64,000 bases of DNA from Streptomyces sp. NRRL F-5135 (GCF_000719775.1 NZ_JOHR01000014.1:248001-312000), one strand, 5' to 3'; numbered from the stretch's first letter, positions 26,898 to 35,985 are shown. Numbers and translations are program-made. The notes: a model not told the origin generated them from the letters alone.

Positions 26898-27626
26898 ATG
26901 CGTCTGCTGCTGCTCTCGAACTCCACCGCGCCCGGCCGCGGCTACCTCGAACACGCCCTCGCGGAGATCGACGACGCGCTCGGCGGTGTCCGCCGGCTGG
27001 TCTTCGTGCCGTACGCGCTGGCCGACCACGACGGCTACACCGCCCAGGTCGCGGAGGCGCTGGCCCCGCTCGGGGTCGAGGTGACCGGCGCGCACACGGC
27101 CGGGGACCCGGCCGCGCTGATACGGGACGCCGGGGCGGTCTTCGTCGGGGGCGGCAACAGCTTCCGGCTGCTGAAGGCGCTGTACGCGCACGACGTGGTG
27201 GCCGCGATCCGCGAGCGGGCCGGCGCGGGCGCCCTCTACATGGGGTCGAGCGCGGGCACGAACATGGCCTGCCCCACCCTGCGGACCACGAACGACATGC
27301 CCATCGTCCAGCCGCCGTCGTTCGAGGCGCTGGGGCTGGTGCCGTTCCAGATCAACCCGCACTACCTGGACGCCAGGCCGGACACGGCGCACATGGGCGA
27401 GACCCGGGCGCAGCGGCTGGAACAGTTCCTGGAGGAGAACGACGTGCCGGTGGTGGGCCTGCGGGAGGGCACCTGGCTGCGGCGCGAGGCGGACCGGCTG
27501 ACGCTGGGCGGCATCGAGGCGGGCGCCGTCGTCTTCCGCGGGGGCGCCGAGCCGGCGGAGATCCGGCCGGGGCACGATCTGAGCGCGCTGCTCGGGGAAC
27601 GGCCCCGCTTCGACACCGCCGGGTGA
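26898..27626 (+). CDS. pepE: Dipeptidase E / alpha-aspartyl dipeptidase (peptidase S51)
   Basis: 242-residue cytoplasmic serine peptidase that removes N-terminal Asp from dipeptides. The nucleophile is the Ser in [12 protein letters not shown], and the usual GGGNSFRLL and [11 protein letters not shown] segments are present. Length matches E. coli PepE (229). AAAGG precedes ATG 26898. It follows the IclR gene by 88 bases and completes a peptide uptake and breakdown set with the OPT transporter, DUF1177 and AroM, suggesting aspartyl peptides as substrate. A perfect hairpin follows the stop. Confidence 0.92.
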   Translation: MRLLLLSNSTAPGRGYLEHALAEIDDALGGVRRLVFVPYALADHDGYTAQVAEALAPLGVEVTGAHTAGDPAALIRDAGAVFVGGGNSFRLLKALYAHDVVAAIRERAGAGALYMGSSAGTNMACPTLRTTNDMPIVQPPSFEALGLVPFQINPHYLDARPDTAHMGETRAQRLEQFLEENDVPVVGLREGTWLRREADRLTLGGIEAGAVVFRGGAEPAEIRPGHDLSALLGERPRFDTAG

Positions 27627-27664
27627 GCCTCGGCGCCGCGTGAGCCTCGCCCCGGGGTGGCGAC

Positions 27665-27703
27665 GCGAGGGCACGGCCGGCTCCTCGCCGGCCGTGCCCT
27701 CGC
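27665..27703. terminator. Perfect 17-bp bidirectional terminator hairpin
   Basis: GCGAGGGCACGGCCGGC (27665-27681) and its exact inverse complement (27687-27703) are separated by TCCTC. It lies 38 bases after the pepE stop and serves both pepE and the convergent beta-lactamase gene. The right arm ends exactly where the 17-bp tandem array begins. Confidence 0.85.
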
Positions 27704-27800
27704 CGTGTGTACCGGACGGGCGTGTGTACCGGACGGGCGTGTGTACCGGACGGGCGTGTGTACCGGACGGGCGTGTGTACCGGACGGGCGTGTGTACCGG
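27704..27800. repeat. 17-bp tandem array (5.7 copies)
   Basis: Five perfect direct copies of CGTGTGTACCGGACGGG run from 27704 to 27788, then 12 bases of a sixth to 27800. There are no spacers, so it is not a CRISPR. The unit is not a multiple of three, so each gain or loss would shift any frame reading through it. It fills exactly the interval between the terminator hairpin and the last conserved codon of the beta-lactamase. Confidence 0.95.
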
Positions 27801-28661
27801 GCCGGGCGGCCAGGCGATCGCGATGTCGTTGCGCGTGCCGTACTCGCCCCTGCCGGTCTTGTCTCCGACCTTCCAGCCGTCGGGCACCCCCGCCCGGATG
27901 AAGGGGTCACCGGTCGTGTTGCGCACGAGCCAGTCCGTGAGGAGCTCACGCCGGTCCTCGGGCAGCACGTCCCCGAGGACGAAGCGCCGCAGGTCGGTGC
28001 CCAGTGCGCGCGAGGTGCTGGTGTCCCGGACGTCGCCGGGGACCGCCTCGTTCAGTTCGGGCTCCCATCGGTTGATGTTCGTCGTCCTGTTGCCCAGCTC
28101 GCGGAGTGCGGCCTGGAGTTCGGCGGGACCGCCGAGTTCCTCCAGGAGAAGGTTCGCGGCGGCGTTGTCGCTGTAGCGCACGGTGGCGTCGGCGAGGGCG
28201 CGGATCGTCATGCCCTCGTCCACGTGCTGCGAGGTGATCGGCGTGTGCCCGGCGCGTTCCACGTCCTCGGCACTGTAGGTGACCGTGTGGTCGAGCCGGG
28301 CGTCCGAGGTGCGCTTCAGCACGACTCCGGCGAGGAGCGCCTTGAACGTCGAGGCGTGGGCGAACCGTTCGTCCGCCCGGTAGGTCACCGTCCGGCCGGT
28401 TCCGGTGTCGAGCACGTACACCCCGAGCCGGGCGTCGAACCGGCGCTCGACGTCGGCGAGGGCCTTGGTTCCCCGCTCGCGGGACGAGGACGCCGGGGCC
28501 GGGCCGGTCGACGTGGTCGAGACGGTGGCGGCGGCGGGCGCGGCGGACGTTTCGGCGCTGTTCCCGGAGCACCCGCTCAGCAGGGCCGTGATCAGCAGGA
28601 CAGGGGTGGTGAGGGCGGCGGCAGGGGCGACGACGCCCGCCCCGCGTCGGAAGAAGGTCAT
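27801..28661 (-). pseudogene. Class A beta-lactamase lipoprotein with lost 3' end
   Basis: The preserved 287 codons encode a lipobox (ALLSGC, Cys31) and a class A serine beta-lactamase: Ser104-x-x-Lys107 (STFK), SDN at 164-166, Glu200 in EPELN, and KTG at 268-270. The match ends at AIAWPPG, about 30-35 residues short, so the last strand and terminal helix of the fold are missing. From there the frame enters the 17-bp array (reading [17 protein letters not shown] repeats), the terminator, and then antisense to pepE, with no stop until 26697. A product with such a tail is unlikely to fold well. ATG 28661 is the start. All catalytic residues remain, so residual activity is conceivable. Confidence 0.75.
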
Positions 28662-28838
28662 GATCCGCAGCCTGCCGTCGCCCATGCGTGCGGTCAAAGC
28701 CGACAGCGGCCGACACCGGACTTCGGCCCCGAGGCGCTCATGGCCCGCGTCCCGCGGGCCCCGCACGACGAACTCCGCACACCGTGAGCCGGGCTCCTGC
28801 CGCCGGCCCCCTGCCGCCGGGCCCGCCGGCCTCTCACC

Positions 28839-29246
28839 TCAGGGCGTGTCCGGGGTCAGCCGCAGGGAGATCGAGTTGATGCAGTACCGCTGGTCCGTCG
28901 GCGTCGGGTAGCCCTCGCCCTCGAAGACGTGCCCGAGGTGCGAGCCGCAGCGCGCGCAGCGGACCTCCACCCGCACCATGCCGTGCGAGCGGTCCTCCAG
29001 CAGTTCGACCGCGTCCGAGTCCTTCGGGTCGTAGAAGGACGGCCAGCCGCAGTGCGACTCGAACTTCGTGCCGGATCGGAAGAGTTCGGCGCCACAGGCG
29101 CGGCAGGAGTAGACACCCTCGGTCTTGGTGTCCGTGTACTCACCGGTGAACGCCGGCTCCGTGCCCGCCTCGCGCAGCACCCGGTACTCCGCGGGGGACA
29201 GCTCCGCGCGCCACTGCTCGTCCGGCTTCTCGATGTCGTACGACAT
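28839..29246 (-). CDS. msrB: Peptide methionine (R)-S-oxide reductase
   Basis: 135-residue cytoplasmic repair enzyme that reduces the R epimer of methionine sulfoxide in proteins. Two zinc CxxC pairs are visible (CRAC and CARC) with HCGWPSFYDP between them, and the catalytic Cys is in RYCINSISL near the C-terminus. Length is normal. ATG 29246 follows AGGGAGAGCGC. It lies downstream of murC in the same direction with a gap of about 110 bases, a pairing often seen in Streptomyces. Confidence 0.97.
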   Translation of the reverse strand: MSYDIEKPDEQWRAELSPAEYRVLREAGTEPAFTGEYTDTKTEGVYSCRACGAELFRSGTKFESHCGWPSFYDPKDSDAVELLEDRSHGMVRVEVRCARCGSHLGHVFEGEGYPTPTDQRYCINSISLRLTPDTP

Positions 29247-29356
29247 GCGCTCTCCCTACACTCGCTCGCTACAGCCGCCGCCGGGCCGCCGACCGGCCAC
29301 ACGCCGGTCCGACGACCCGCTCGCCCGGCCGGTCGCCCGTTCGGTCGCTTGTTCGG

Positions 29357-30766
29357 TCACTCACTTGCTTCGCCGAGGCGGGCCAGGATCCTCGGTCCGA
29401 GGTCCGTCACGTCGCCCGCGCCCATGGTGAGAACGAGATCGCCGGGGCGCGCCATTCCCGCCACCACGTCGGCGACCGCGTCCTTGTCGTGGACCGCCGT
29501 GACCGTGGCTCCCGCGGCCTCGGCGGCGTCCGTGATCAGGGCGCTGGTGACGCCGGGGATCGGGTCCTCGCGGGCCGGGTAGATGTCCAGCACCAGCGAG
29601 GCGTCCGCGAGCGCGAGGGCCTGGCCCATCTCCGTGGCCAGCTCCCGCGTACGGGAGTAAAGATGCGGCTGGAAGACCACCAGCAGCCGGGCGTCGGCGG
29701 CGGCCGCGCGCATCGCCTCCAGGTCGGCGGTCATCTCGGTCGGGTGGTGCGCGTAGGAGTCGACGACCTGGACGCCGGCCGTCTCGCCCTTGAGCTGGAG
29801 GCGGCGCTTGACGCCGGTGTACGCGCCGAGGGCGGAGGCCAGGTTGTGCGCCGGGACGCCGAGCGCGACCCCGGCGGCCAGGGCCGCGACCGCGTTGAGC
29901 GCGTAGTGCCGGCCGGGCACGGAGACGGTGAAGGTGAGCAGCCGTCCGTCGAGCAGGATGGTGACCTCGCTGGTCAGGCCGCGCGCGGTGACCTTGTGGA
30001 CGCGTACGTCCGCGCCGTCGGCCGACCCGTAGGTGACGACCTTCGCCGTGGTGCGGCCACGGACCCGCTCCGCCAGCTCCACCGCGCCGGACTGGTCGGC
30101 GGAGATCACCAGCGTGCCGCCGGGAACGATCTTCGCGACGAAGGCCTCGAAGGACTCGTAGATCTCTTCCATCGACGCGTAGTTGGCGTGGTGGTCCAGC
30201 TCGACGTTGAGGACGATCGCGACCTCGGGGTCGTACTTCTGGAAGCTGCGGTCGCTCTCGTCGGCCTCGGCGACGAAGATCTCGCCCCCGCCGTGCCGGG
30301 CGTTCGTGCCCGGCCCCGCCAGGTCGCCGCCGATCGCGTACGACGGGTCCAGGCCCAGCTCGGTGAGGGCCACGGCGAGCATGGAGGTCGTGGTGGTCTT
30401 GCCGTGGGTGCCGGCGACCGCGATCGGCCGCGCGCCCCCCATCAGCGAGGCCAGCGCGTCCGAGCGGTGGACGACCGGCACGGACAGCTCGCCCGCCCGG
30501 ACCAGCTCGGGGTTGTCGGGACGGATGGCGCTGGAGACGACCACGCACGAGGCGTCGTCCGCGAGGTGCCCCGCCGCGTGGCCGATGTGCACGGTGGCGC
30601 CGAGCGCGCGCAGGGACTCGGCCGTCGCCGACTCCTTCGCGTCGCTTCCCGCCACCTTGGCTCCGCGCTGGGCGAGGATCTTGGCGATACCCGACATTCC
30701 GGCGCCGCCGATACCGATGAAGTGCGGCCGTTCCAGGGCGGCGGGGATACCGGGTTCCGGTGCCAT
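29357..30766 (-). CDS. murC: UDP-N-acetylmuramate--L-alanine ligase
   Basis: 469-residue cytoplasmic ligase that adds L-Ala to UDP-MurNAc, the first peptide step of peptidoglycan synthesis. Domains in order: N-terminal UDP-binding FIGIGGAGMSGIAKIL, the central ATP site AGTHGKTTTTSM, EADESDRSF and LNVELDHHANYAS, and the C-terminal YAHHPTEM and FQPHLYSRT. GGGAGAAG precedes ATG 30766; additional in-frame codons upstream fall in a terminator hairpin. This is the housekeeping gene, 25 kb away from the second MurA/MurB pair at 55-58 kb. Confidence 0.97.
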   Translation of the reverse strand: MAPEPGIPAALERPHFIGIGGAGMSGIAKILAQRGAKVAGSDAKESATAESLRALGATVHIGHAAGHLADDASCVVVSSAIRPDNPELVRAGELSVPVVHRSDALASLMGGARPIAVAGTHGKTTTTSMLAVALTELGLDPSYAIGGDLAGPGTNARHGGGEIFVAEADESDRSFQKYDPEVAIVLNVELDHHANYASMEEIYESFEAFVAKIVPGGTLVISADQSGAVELAERVRGRTTAKVVTYGSADGADVRVHKVTARGLTSEVTILLDGRLLTFTVSVPGRHYALNAVAALAAGVALGVPAHNLASALGAYTGVKRRLQLKGETAGVQVVDSYAHHPTEMTADLEAMRAAAADARLLVVFQPHLYSRTRELATEMGQALALADASLVLDIYPAREDPIPGVTSALITDAAEAAGATVTAVHDKDAVADVVAGMARPGDLVLTMGAGDVTDLGPRILARLGEASE

Positions 30767-30811
30767 GCGTTTCTTCTCCCACGGTGCGAGCGCGCGTTGC
30801 GGCGCGATGGT

Positions 30812-30848
30812 CGGGGCTCCCGGGGGCGGGCCGCCCCCGGGAGCCCCG
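30812..30848 (-). terminator. 18-bp perfect inverted repeat after the UspA-like gene
   Basis: CGGGGCTCCCGGGGGCGG (30812-30829) and its exact complement (30831-30848) are separated by one base, so the real loop is made by opening the inner pairs. It lies 31 bases past the stop of the 156-residue gene and 45 bases before murC, insulating the two. No T tract. Confidence 0.75.
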
Positions 30849-30878
30849 AAAGGTCCACGGTCCTGACGCTCACCCACC

Positions 30879-31349
30879 CTATGCGTTGTGCGCGAAGAGC
30901 TTCAGCACCGGTACGCCCACCTTGTGGCGCGCCCGGGAGGCCCAGTCCCGGTGGAAGAACTCCTCCACGTAATGCGGTTCGGTCAGCACGATCACCTCGT
31001 CCGCCCCGATCTCGTCCACGACCTCCTTGAGCCGGTCCAGCGGATGCTCCTCCACCACCTGCCCGGTGGCCTCGGAGCCGTGCGCGCGCAGTGCGGTCAG
31101 GGAGTGTTCGAGGGCGAGCCGGGCCGGCTGTCTCGCCTCGGCCCCCTCCGGCTCGTCCGCCTCCCTGACGGCCTCCTTCAGCTCCCCGATCGCGACGTCG
31201 TCGATGGCGCGCAGCAGCACGTCGGCCTGGTCGCCGCGGGGCTGCATGAGCACGACGAAGGAGACCGTCTCGTCGCCGTGGAGAGTGGTGACGAACTCCA
31301 CGTCCTCCGACGTCAGGGGCTTCTCGATCATCAATACGCTGGTGAACAC
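30879..31349 (-). CDS. UspA-like protein (often labelled indole-3-glycerol phosphate synthase)
   Basis: 156-residue soluble protein. The sequence FTSVLMIEKPLTSEDVEFV, the central ALEHSLTAL segment and the end DEVIVLTEPHYVEEFFHRDWASRARHKVG fit a Rossmann-like universal-stress-type fold. Homologues are sometimes annotated as indole-3-glycerol phosphate synthase, but none of the TrpC barrel motifs is present, so that label should not be copied. GTG 31349 follows AAGGGCG at the right distance. Role unknown; possibly a nucleotide-binding stress protein. Confidence 0.75.
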   Translation of the reverse strand: MFTSVLMIEKPLTSEDVEFVTTLHGDETVSFVVLMQPRGDQADVLLRAIDDVAIGELKEAVREADEPEGAEARQPARLALEHSLTALRAHGSEATGQVVEEHPLDRLKEVVDEIGADEVIVLTEPHYVEEFFHRDWASRARHKVGVPVLKLFAHNA

Positions 31350-31595
31350 GACGGGCGCCCTTCGGCTACCCGGGCCGGCCGGTGTCCGGCCCGGTGCGGA
31401 AACCATCCTTCCCCGTGCTCGCACGGGGTCTGCGAAGTTAAGTCTGCCCAGCGGAAGCTAACCGGAACGAGGAATTCCACCGATTGTCAGACGCGCGTCC
31501 GGTGCGCGCCGGACGCGTCTCGCGCGCGTGCCTCACACCCGCGCTTCGGCCACGTACCTCACGCACGCGCGCCTCACGCCCGCCCGCACCGGTCG

Positions 31596-32468
31596 TCACA
31601 CTCGCCGGTACCGTGTGAACAGGAATCCGTCCTCCTCCAGCAGCGCCGCCAGGGCAAAGCGTTCGGGTACGGCGAGAGCCGGCCCGCCCGCGATGCGCTG
31701 CGCGTACCCGGAAGTGAGCGTCGGAGACATGGTCAGGCACAGTTCGTCCAGCACCCCGGCCGCCACGAACTGGCCGAGCAGCCTCGGTCCGCCCTCGGTG
31801 AGCAGCCGGACGAGCCCCCGGTCGGCCAGCGCGCGCACGGCGCGGCCGGGCTCGACGCCCGGCCCGTCCCCGGCGACGATCACCTCCGCGCCGGCCTTCT
31901 CGGCGGCCCGCACCCGTTCCGGGAGCGCCGCGGCACCGGTCAGGACGATCGTCGGGACGAGGGGGGCGGTGAACAGCGGCAGGGAGAAGTCCAGGTCCAG
32001 GCTCGCGGTGACCACGGCGATCACCGGCGCGGGCCCCTGGCCCGCCGCCTTCCGCCGCGCGGCCAGGGCCTCCCGGGCGCGGGCCGGCCGGTAGCCCTCC
32101 CGCCGTACCGTCTCCGCGCCCACCACGATGGCGTCCGCCAGCCCCCGCAGCATCCCGAAGATCCGCATGTCGGCGGCGGAGGAGAGGGGCTCGGACCGGC
32201 CCCCGTGGTGGGCGGCCCCGTCGAGGCTGGCGACCATGTTGGCCCGCAGCCAGGCCGCCCGGCAGCCGCCCGCCGGGGCCGCGGCGCCCCGGCCGCCCGC
32301 CACGTCACCGATCTCCGTCCCGCCGGTCCCCGCCGCACCGCCGGTTCCCCCCTCGTCGTCCCGCCTCGCCGAGGCCGGATAGGCGTACGCCTCGGCCAGT
32401 TCGTCGAGCGTCCACTCACGGTCCGCACCGGAGGCTGTCTGGTCGGTCACAGGGAACAGGCGTCGCAT
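31596..32468 (-). CDS. Pyrimidine reductase family protein (RibD C-terminal domain)
   Basis: 290-residue NADPH-dependent reductase of the RibD-C/DHFR-like fold. After an N-terminal arm with a Gly/Ala-rich low-complexity insert (about residues 38-65), the domain starts LRANMVASLDGAA. It has the cofactor segments FGMLRGLADAIVVGAETVRREGY and LTEGGPRLLGQFV. In riboflavin synthesis this fold reduces the ribosyl side chain, but a lone domain outside a rib operon may have another substrate. ATG 32468. It is divergent from zapE with only 37 bases between, so the promoters overlap. Confidence 0.87.
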   Translation of the reverse strand: MRRLFPVTDQTASGADREWTLDELAEAYAYPASARRDDEGGTGGAAGTGGTEIGDVAGGRGAAAPAGGCRAAWLRANMVASLDGAAHHGGRSEPLSSAADMRIFGMLRGLADAIVVGAETVRREGYRPARAREALAARRKAAGQGPAPVIAVVTASLDLDFSLPLFTAPLVPTIVLTGAAALPERVRAAEKAGAEVIVAGDGPGVEPGRAVRALADRGLVRLLTEGGPRLLGQFVAAGVLDELCLTMSPTLTSGYAQRIAGGPALAVPERFALAALLEEDGFLFTRYRRV

Positions 32469-32505
32469 GCCGAGCAGTCTGGCACGGCCTTTAAAGTGAA
32501 GAGTT

Positions 32506-33621
32506 GTGTCCTACTCCACCGCCGCCTCCGGTCAGCCGCAGGTCTCCGCCACGGCCCCCGCCTCCCTCCGCGCCCGTGAGCCGCGCGTCCCCGCCGACCG
32601 GCTGGTCGCGGAGATGGTGCCGCCGCCGCGTTTCGACTCCGTACGTTTCGACACGTACGTCCCCGACCCGAACCAGCCGAGTCAGTCCGAGGCGGTCACG
32701 GCCCTGCGCGCCTTCGCGGCCGGGCTCGGCGGGGCGCACGCCGGGGGCCAAGGCGGCGGTTCGGGGCGCGCCCCTCTCATGCGCCGCTGGTTCGGCAAGA
32801 AGCCCGCGGCGCCCGCCGGCCCGCGCGGCGTCTACCTGGACGGCGGGTACGGCGTCGGCAAGACGCACCTGCTGGCGTCCCTGTGGCACGCCACGCCCGC
32901 CGCTCCCGAGCTGAAGGCGTTCGGCACGTTCGTGGAGCTGACGAACCTGGTGGGCGCGCTCGGCTTCCAGGAGACCGTACGGACCCTCAGCGGCCACCGG
33001 CTGCTGTGCATCGACGAGTTCGAACTGGACGACCCGGGCGACACCGTCCTCGTCTCCAGCCTGCTCAGCCGGCTGGTCGAGGCGGGCGTGGCGCTGGCCG
33101 CCACGTCCAACACCCTGCCCGGCAAGCTCGGCGAGGGCCGGTTCGCCGCGGCCGACTTCCTCCGGGAGATCCAGGGCCTCGCCGCCCACTTCCGGCCGCT
33201 GCGGATCGACGGCGAGGACTACCGCCACCGAGGGCTGCCCGAGGCCCCGGCCCCGTACTCCGACGAACAGGTGACCAAGGCCGCCTACGCCACCGAAGGC
33301 GCCAGCCTGGACGACTTCCCCGGGCTGCTGGAGCATCTGGCCAGGGTCCATCCGAGCCGGTACGGGGCGCTGACGGACGGGCTCCGGGCCGTCTGCCTGA
33401 CGGACGTCTCGGCGGTGCCGGACCAGTCCACCGCGCTCCGGCTGGTCGTCCTGGCCGACCGGCTGTACGACCGGGAGGTCCCGGTGCTCGCCTCCGGGCT
33501 GCCGTTCGACCGGCTGTTCAGCGAGGAGATGCTGAACGGCGGCTACCGGAAGAAATACTTCCGGGCCATCTCGCGGCTCACGGCACTGGCACGTGACGCG
33601 AAGGGTCTCGTGGCGCAGTAG
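32506..33621 (+). CDS. zapE: Cell division ATPase ZapE (AFG1-like)
   Basis: 371-residue P-loop ATPase of the AFG1/ZapE family, linked to cell division in E. coli. Walker A is GGYGVGKTH, Walker B is LLCIDEFELDD, followed by sensor-1 AATSNTLP and FLREIQGLAAHF, all family-typical. The Gly-rich stretch near residues 75-90 is an actinobacterial insert. GTG 32506 has only a weak ribosome-binding site. A hairpin follows the gene before osmC. Confidence 0.92.
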   Translation: MSYSTAASGQPQVSATAPASLRAREPRVPADRLVAEMVPPPRFDSVRFDTYVPDPNQPSQSEAVTALRAFAAGLGGAHAGGQGGGSGRAPLMRRWFGKKPAAPAGPRGVYLDGGYGVGKTHLLASLWHATPAAPELKAFGTFVELTNLVGALGFQETVRTLSGHRLLCIDEFELDDPGDTVLVSSLLSRLVEAGVALAATSNTLPGKLGEGRFAAADFLREIQGLAAHFRPLRIDGEDYRHRGLPEAPAPYSDEQVTKAAYATEGASLDDFPGLLEHLARVHPSRYGALTDGLRAVCLTDVSAVPDQSTALRLVVLADRLYDREVPVLASGLPFDRLFSEEMLNGGYRKKYFRAISRLTALARDAKGLVAQ

Positions 33622-33714
33622 GTTCGTCGAGTTCGTTGATCGCGTACGGCTCAGGGGGCACGCGGCACGCAGGGCCCGCCCCGGCGGCATACGCGAACGG
33701 ACCGACCAGCAAGC

Positions 33715-33739
33715 GCCCGCCGGCCTGCAGCCGGCGGGC
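33715..33739 (+). terminator. 10-bp hairpin between zapE and the OsmC gene
   Basis: GCCCGCCGGC (33715-33724) and GCCGGCGGGC (33730-33739) flank a 5-base loop. It is about 95 bases past zapE and 24 bases before the OsmC start, so it could either end the zapE transcript or fold in the OsmC leader next to the ribosome-binding site. Confidence 0.55.
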
Positions 33740-33762
33740 ACACCGATCAGAAGGGTTCCACC

Positions 33763-34188
33763 ATGGCCACCAAGCGTCAGGCGCACACGGTCTGGGAGGG
33801 CAATCTCCTCCAGGGCACGGGCACCGTCTCCTTCGACTCCTCCGGCATCCCCGACCAGGCGGTCTCGTGGCCGTCCCGGGCGGAGGCGGCGAACGGGAAG
33901 ACCAGCCCCGAGGAGCTGATCGCGGCCGCCCACTCCAGCTGCTTCTCGATGGCGCTGTCCAACGGGCTCGCCCAGGGCGGCACCCCGCCGACCCGGCTGA
34001 ACACCCAGGCCGAGGTCACCTTCCAGCCCGGCACGGGCATCACCGGCATCCACCTCACCGTGCGCGGCGAGGTGCCCGGGCTGGACGCGGCGGGCTTCGC
34101 CAAGGCGGCCGAGGACGCAAAGGCGAACTGCCCGGTCAGCCAGGCGCTCGCGGGAACGACGATCACGCTGGACGCGTCGCTCGCCTGA
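33763..34188 (+). CDS. OsmC-family peroxiredoxin
   Basis: 141-residue cytosolic protein that reduces organic hydroperoxides in known family members. It has the two reactive cysteines: one in AAAHSSCFSMALS and one in AKANCPVSQAL. The N-terminal WEGNLLQGTGTV strand pair and Glu in SPEELIAAA are family features. Length is typical of the OsmC rather than Ohr branch. AGAAGG precedes ATG 33763. A strong hairpin closes the transcript. Confidence 0.93.
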   Translation: MATKRQAHTVWEGNLLQGTGTVSFDSSGIPDQAVSWPSRAEAANGKTSPEELIAAAHSSCFSMALSNGLAQGGTPPTRLNTQAEVTFQPGTGITGIHLTVRGEVPGLDAAGFAKAAEDAKANCPVSQALAGTTITLDASLA

Positions 34189-34233
34189 GTCCGGGCTCCG
34201 GTGCTCCGGGCTCCGGCCCCGACCCACGGCCCT

Positions 34234-34271
34234 GGGGCCCGTACCGCACGGTTCCGTGCGGTACGGGCCCC
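34234..34271. terminator. 18-bp perfect terminator hairpin after osmC
   Basis: GGGGCCCGTACCGCACGG (34234-34251) pairs with its exact complement (34254-34271) around TT, giving an effective six-base GGTTCC loop. It is 45 bases after the OsmC stop and isolates the PhoX-like gene downstream. Confidence 0.8.
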
Positions 34272-34431
34272 TGCCGTACGAAGCCGGGCGTACGGGCACG
34301 GCCCCACGCGAACACCCGGTGCGGGCGCGGCGACACCAGAGGCGGGCGACGGCCCGCGTGGTTCACGTGTCACGGATCACGTGGTACACACATGCGGTCA
34401 CGTCTCCTGTCCGCCAGCAGGGAGTTGCCTC

Positions 34432-35811
34432 ATGTCCGCAACACGACGTCAGATCCTCGCCCGCACCGGCGCGACCGCCGCGGGTATCGCCTTCAGCGGG
34501 GCCGTCTCGGAGCTCTTCACGGGCACCGCCGACGCCGCACAGCTCGGCCACGGCGGCGGCTACGGTCCGCTCGTCCCCGACCCGGACGGCCTGCTCGACC
34601 TTCCCGAGGGGTTCGGCTACCGGGTCCTGTCCCGCGAGGGTGACCCGCTCCGTTCCGGGGAGGGGCCGGTCCCGGGCAACCACGACGGCATGGCCGCCTT
34701 CGCCGGCCGCCGCGGCCGGCTGCACCTCGTGCGCAACCACGAGAACCGCGCCACCGCGCCCCGCCCCGTCCCGGTCGTCCCCGGCCTCACCTACGATCCG
34801 ATGGGCAAGGGCGGCTGTACCGCGCTCGAACTGGACGGCCGCGACCGGGTCCTCGGCGAGCGCGTCGCCATCGCCGGCACCGCCGTCAACTGCGCCGGCG
34901 GCCCCACCCCCTGGGGCACCTGGCTCACCTGCGAGGAGACCGAGGACAGAGCCGGCACCAACGGCTACACCAAGGACCACGGTTTCGTCTTCGAGGTCGA
35001 CGGCTCCGATCCGCGCCGTACCGGAGCCGTGCCGCTGACCGCCATGGGCCGCTTCCAGCACGAGGCGGTCGCGATCGACCCCGGCAACGGCACGGTGTAC
35101 GAGACGGAGGACGCGTTCGACAAGCCCTTCGGGCTCTTCTACCGCTTCCTGCCGAACAAGCCGCGCGGCGGGATCGGCTCGCTGCGCGCGGGCGGCACGC
35201 TGGAGGCGATGCGGGTGCCGGGCGTGCCCGACCTGTCGACCGTCCAGGAGACGGGGGCGACCTTCGACCGGATCGAATGGGTCCCGGTGCCGGACCCGCT
35301 GGCCAAGGAGACGCCCATCCGTTTCCAGGACTTCGGCGCCGGGGGCATCACCCACGCGCAGAAGCTGGAGGGCTGCTACTGGGGCGGCCGCTGCGTCTAC
35401 TTCGTCTCCAGCTTCGCGCACCGCTCGGCCGGCTCGGCGGCGGACCACTTCGGACAGGTGTGGCGGTACGACCCGCACCGGCGCCGGCTCACGCTGGTGA
35501 TCGTCTTCGGGCCGGACGCGGACGTCCAGCTGCCCGGGGAGTCCCCCGACAACATCTGCCTGGCGCCCGGCGGCGGCCTGATGGTCTGCGAGGACGGCGG
35601 CGGCGCCCAGCACGTGTTCGGGGTGACGCGCAAGGGCGAGGTGTACGCCGTGGCGCGCGGCGCCCAGAACGTGGGCACGCCGGACGACCCCGAATGGGGC
35701 GAGTTCGCCGGGGTCACCTTCTCGCCGGACGGCCGGACCATGTACGTGAACTGCTACAACCCGGGCACCACCTTCGCGGTGACGGGCCCCTGGCGGGCCG
35801 GGCACCCGTAG
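34432..35811 (+). CDS. PhoX-like (DUF839) phosphatase, Tat-exported
   Basis: 459-residue secreted protein. The N-terminus has a twin-arginine signal (TRRQILARTGATAAG) with a cleavage region near TADA. The mature part has PhoX/DUF839 features: VRNHENRAT, a CGGPTPWGTWLTCEETE metal/active-site segment, RFQHEAVAIDPG, VYETEDAFDKPFGLFYRF and SPDNICLAPGGGLMVCEDG. PhoX enzymes are calcium/iron alkaline phosphatases that fold before Tat export. Phosphate-starvation control is common in the family, but I see no clear PHO box. GGGAG precedes ATG 34432. Confidence 0.87.
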   Translation: MSATRRQILARTGATAAGIAFSGAVSELFTGTADAAQLGHGGGYGPLVPDPDGLLDLPEGFGYRVLSREGDPLRSGEGPVPGNHDGMAAFAGRRGRLHLVRNHENRATAPRPVPVVPGLTYDPMGKGGCTALELDGRDRVLGERVAIAGTAVNCAGGPTPWGTWLTCEETEDRAGTNGYTKDHGFVFEVDGSDPRRTGAVPLTAMGRFQHEAVAIDPGNGTVYETEDAFDKPFGLFYRFLPNKPRGGIGSLRAGGTLEAMRVPGVPDLSTVQETGATFDRIEWVPVPDPLAKETPIRFQDFGAGGITHAQKLEGCYWGGRCVYFVSSFAHRSAGSAADHFGQVWRYDPHRRRLTLVIVFGPDADVQLPGESPDNICLAPGGGLMVCEDGGGAQHVFGVTRKGEVYAVARGAQNVGTPDDPEWGEFAGVTFSPDGRTMYVNCYNPGTTFAVTGPWRAGHP

Positions 35812-35985
35812 ATCCGGGAACGGTGAGGTAGCAGCGGGACAGAGCCCGAGCCGCGACAACGAGGTAGAGGGCTGCACGCCCTGGTCGCCCGCCCGCCCGG
35901 CCGTGGGCCGACGGCCGGGCGGTTCCCCGCACCGGCCAACCGTCCGCCGCCGATCATGCGGTAGCCGGTACGGGGCTCATGGGGG

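Noticed and set aside
26697..27800. Continuation of the beta-lactamase frame for a further 368 codons
   Set aside because: It consists of translated tandem repeat, terminator and antisense of pepE, so it is not a real extension domain.
27704..27800. Possible CRISPR array
   Set aside because: The 17-base units are directly adjacent with no unique spacers and no cas gene is nearby.
30879..31349. Indole-3-glycerol phosphate synthase label
   Set aside because: No TrpC barrel motifs are present and the protein is 156 residues long; a stress-protein-like fold fits better.
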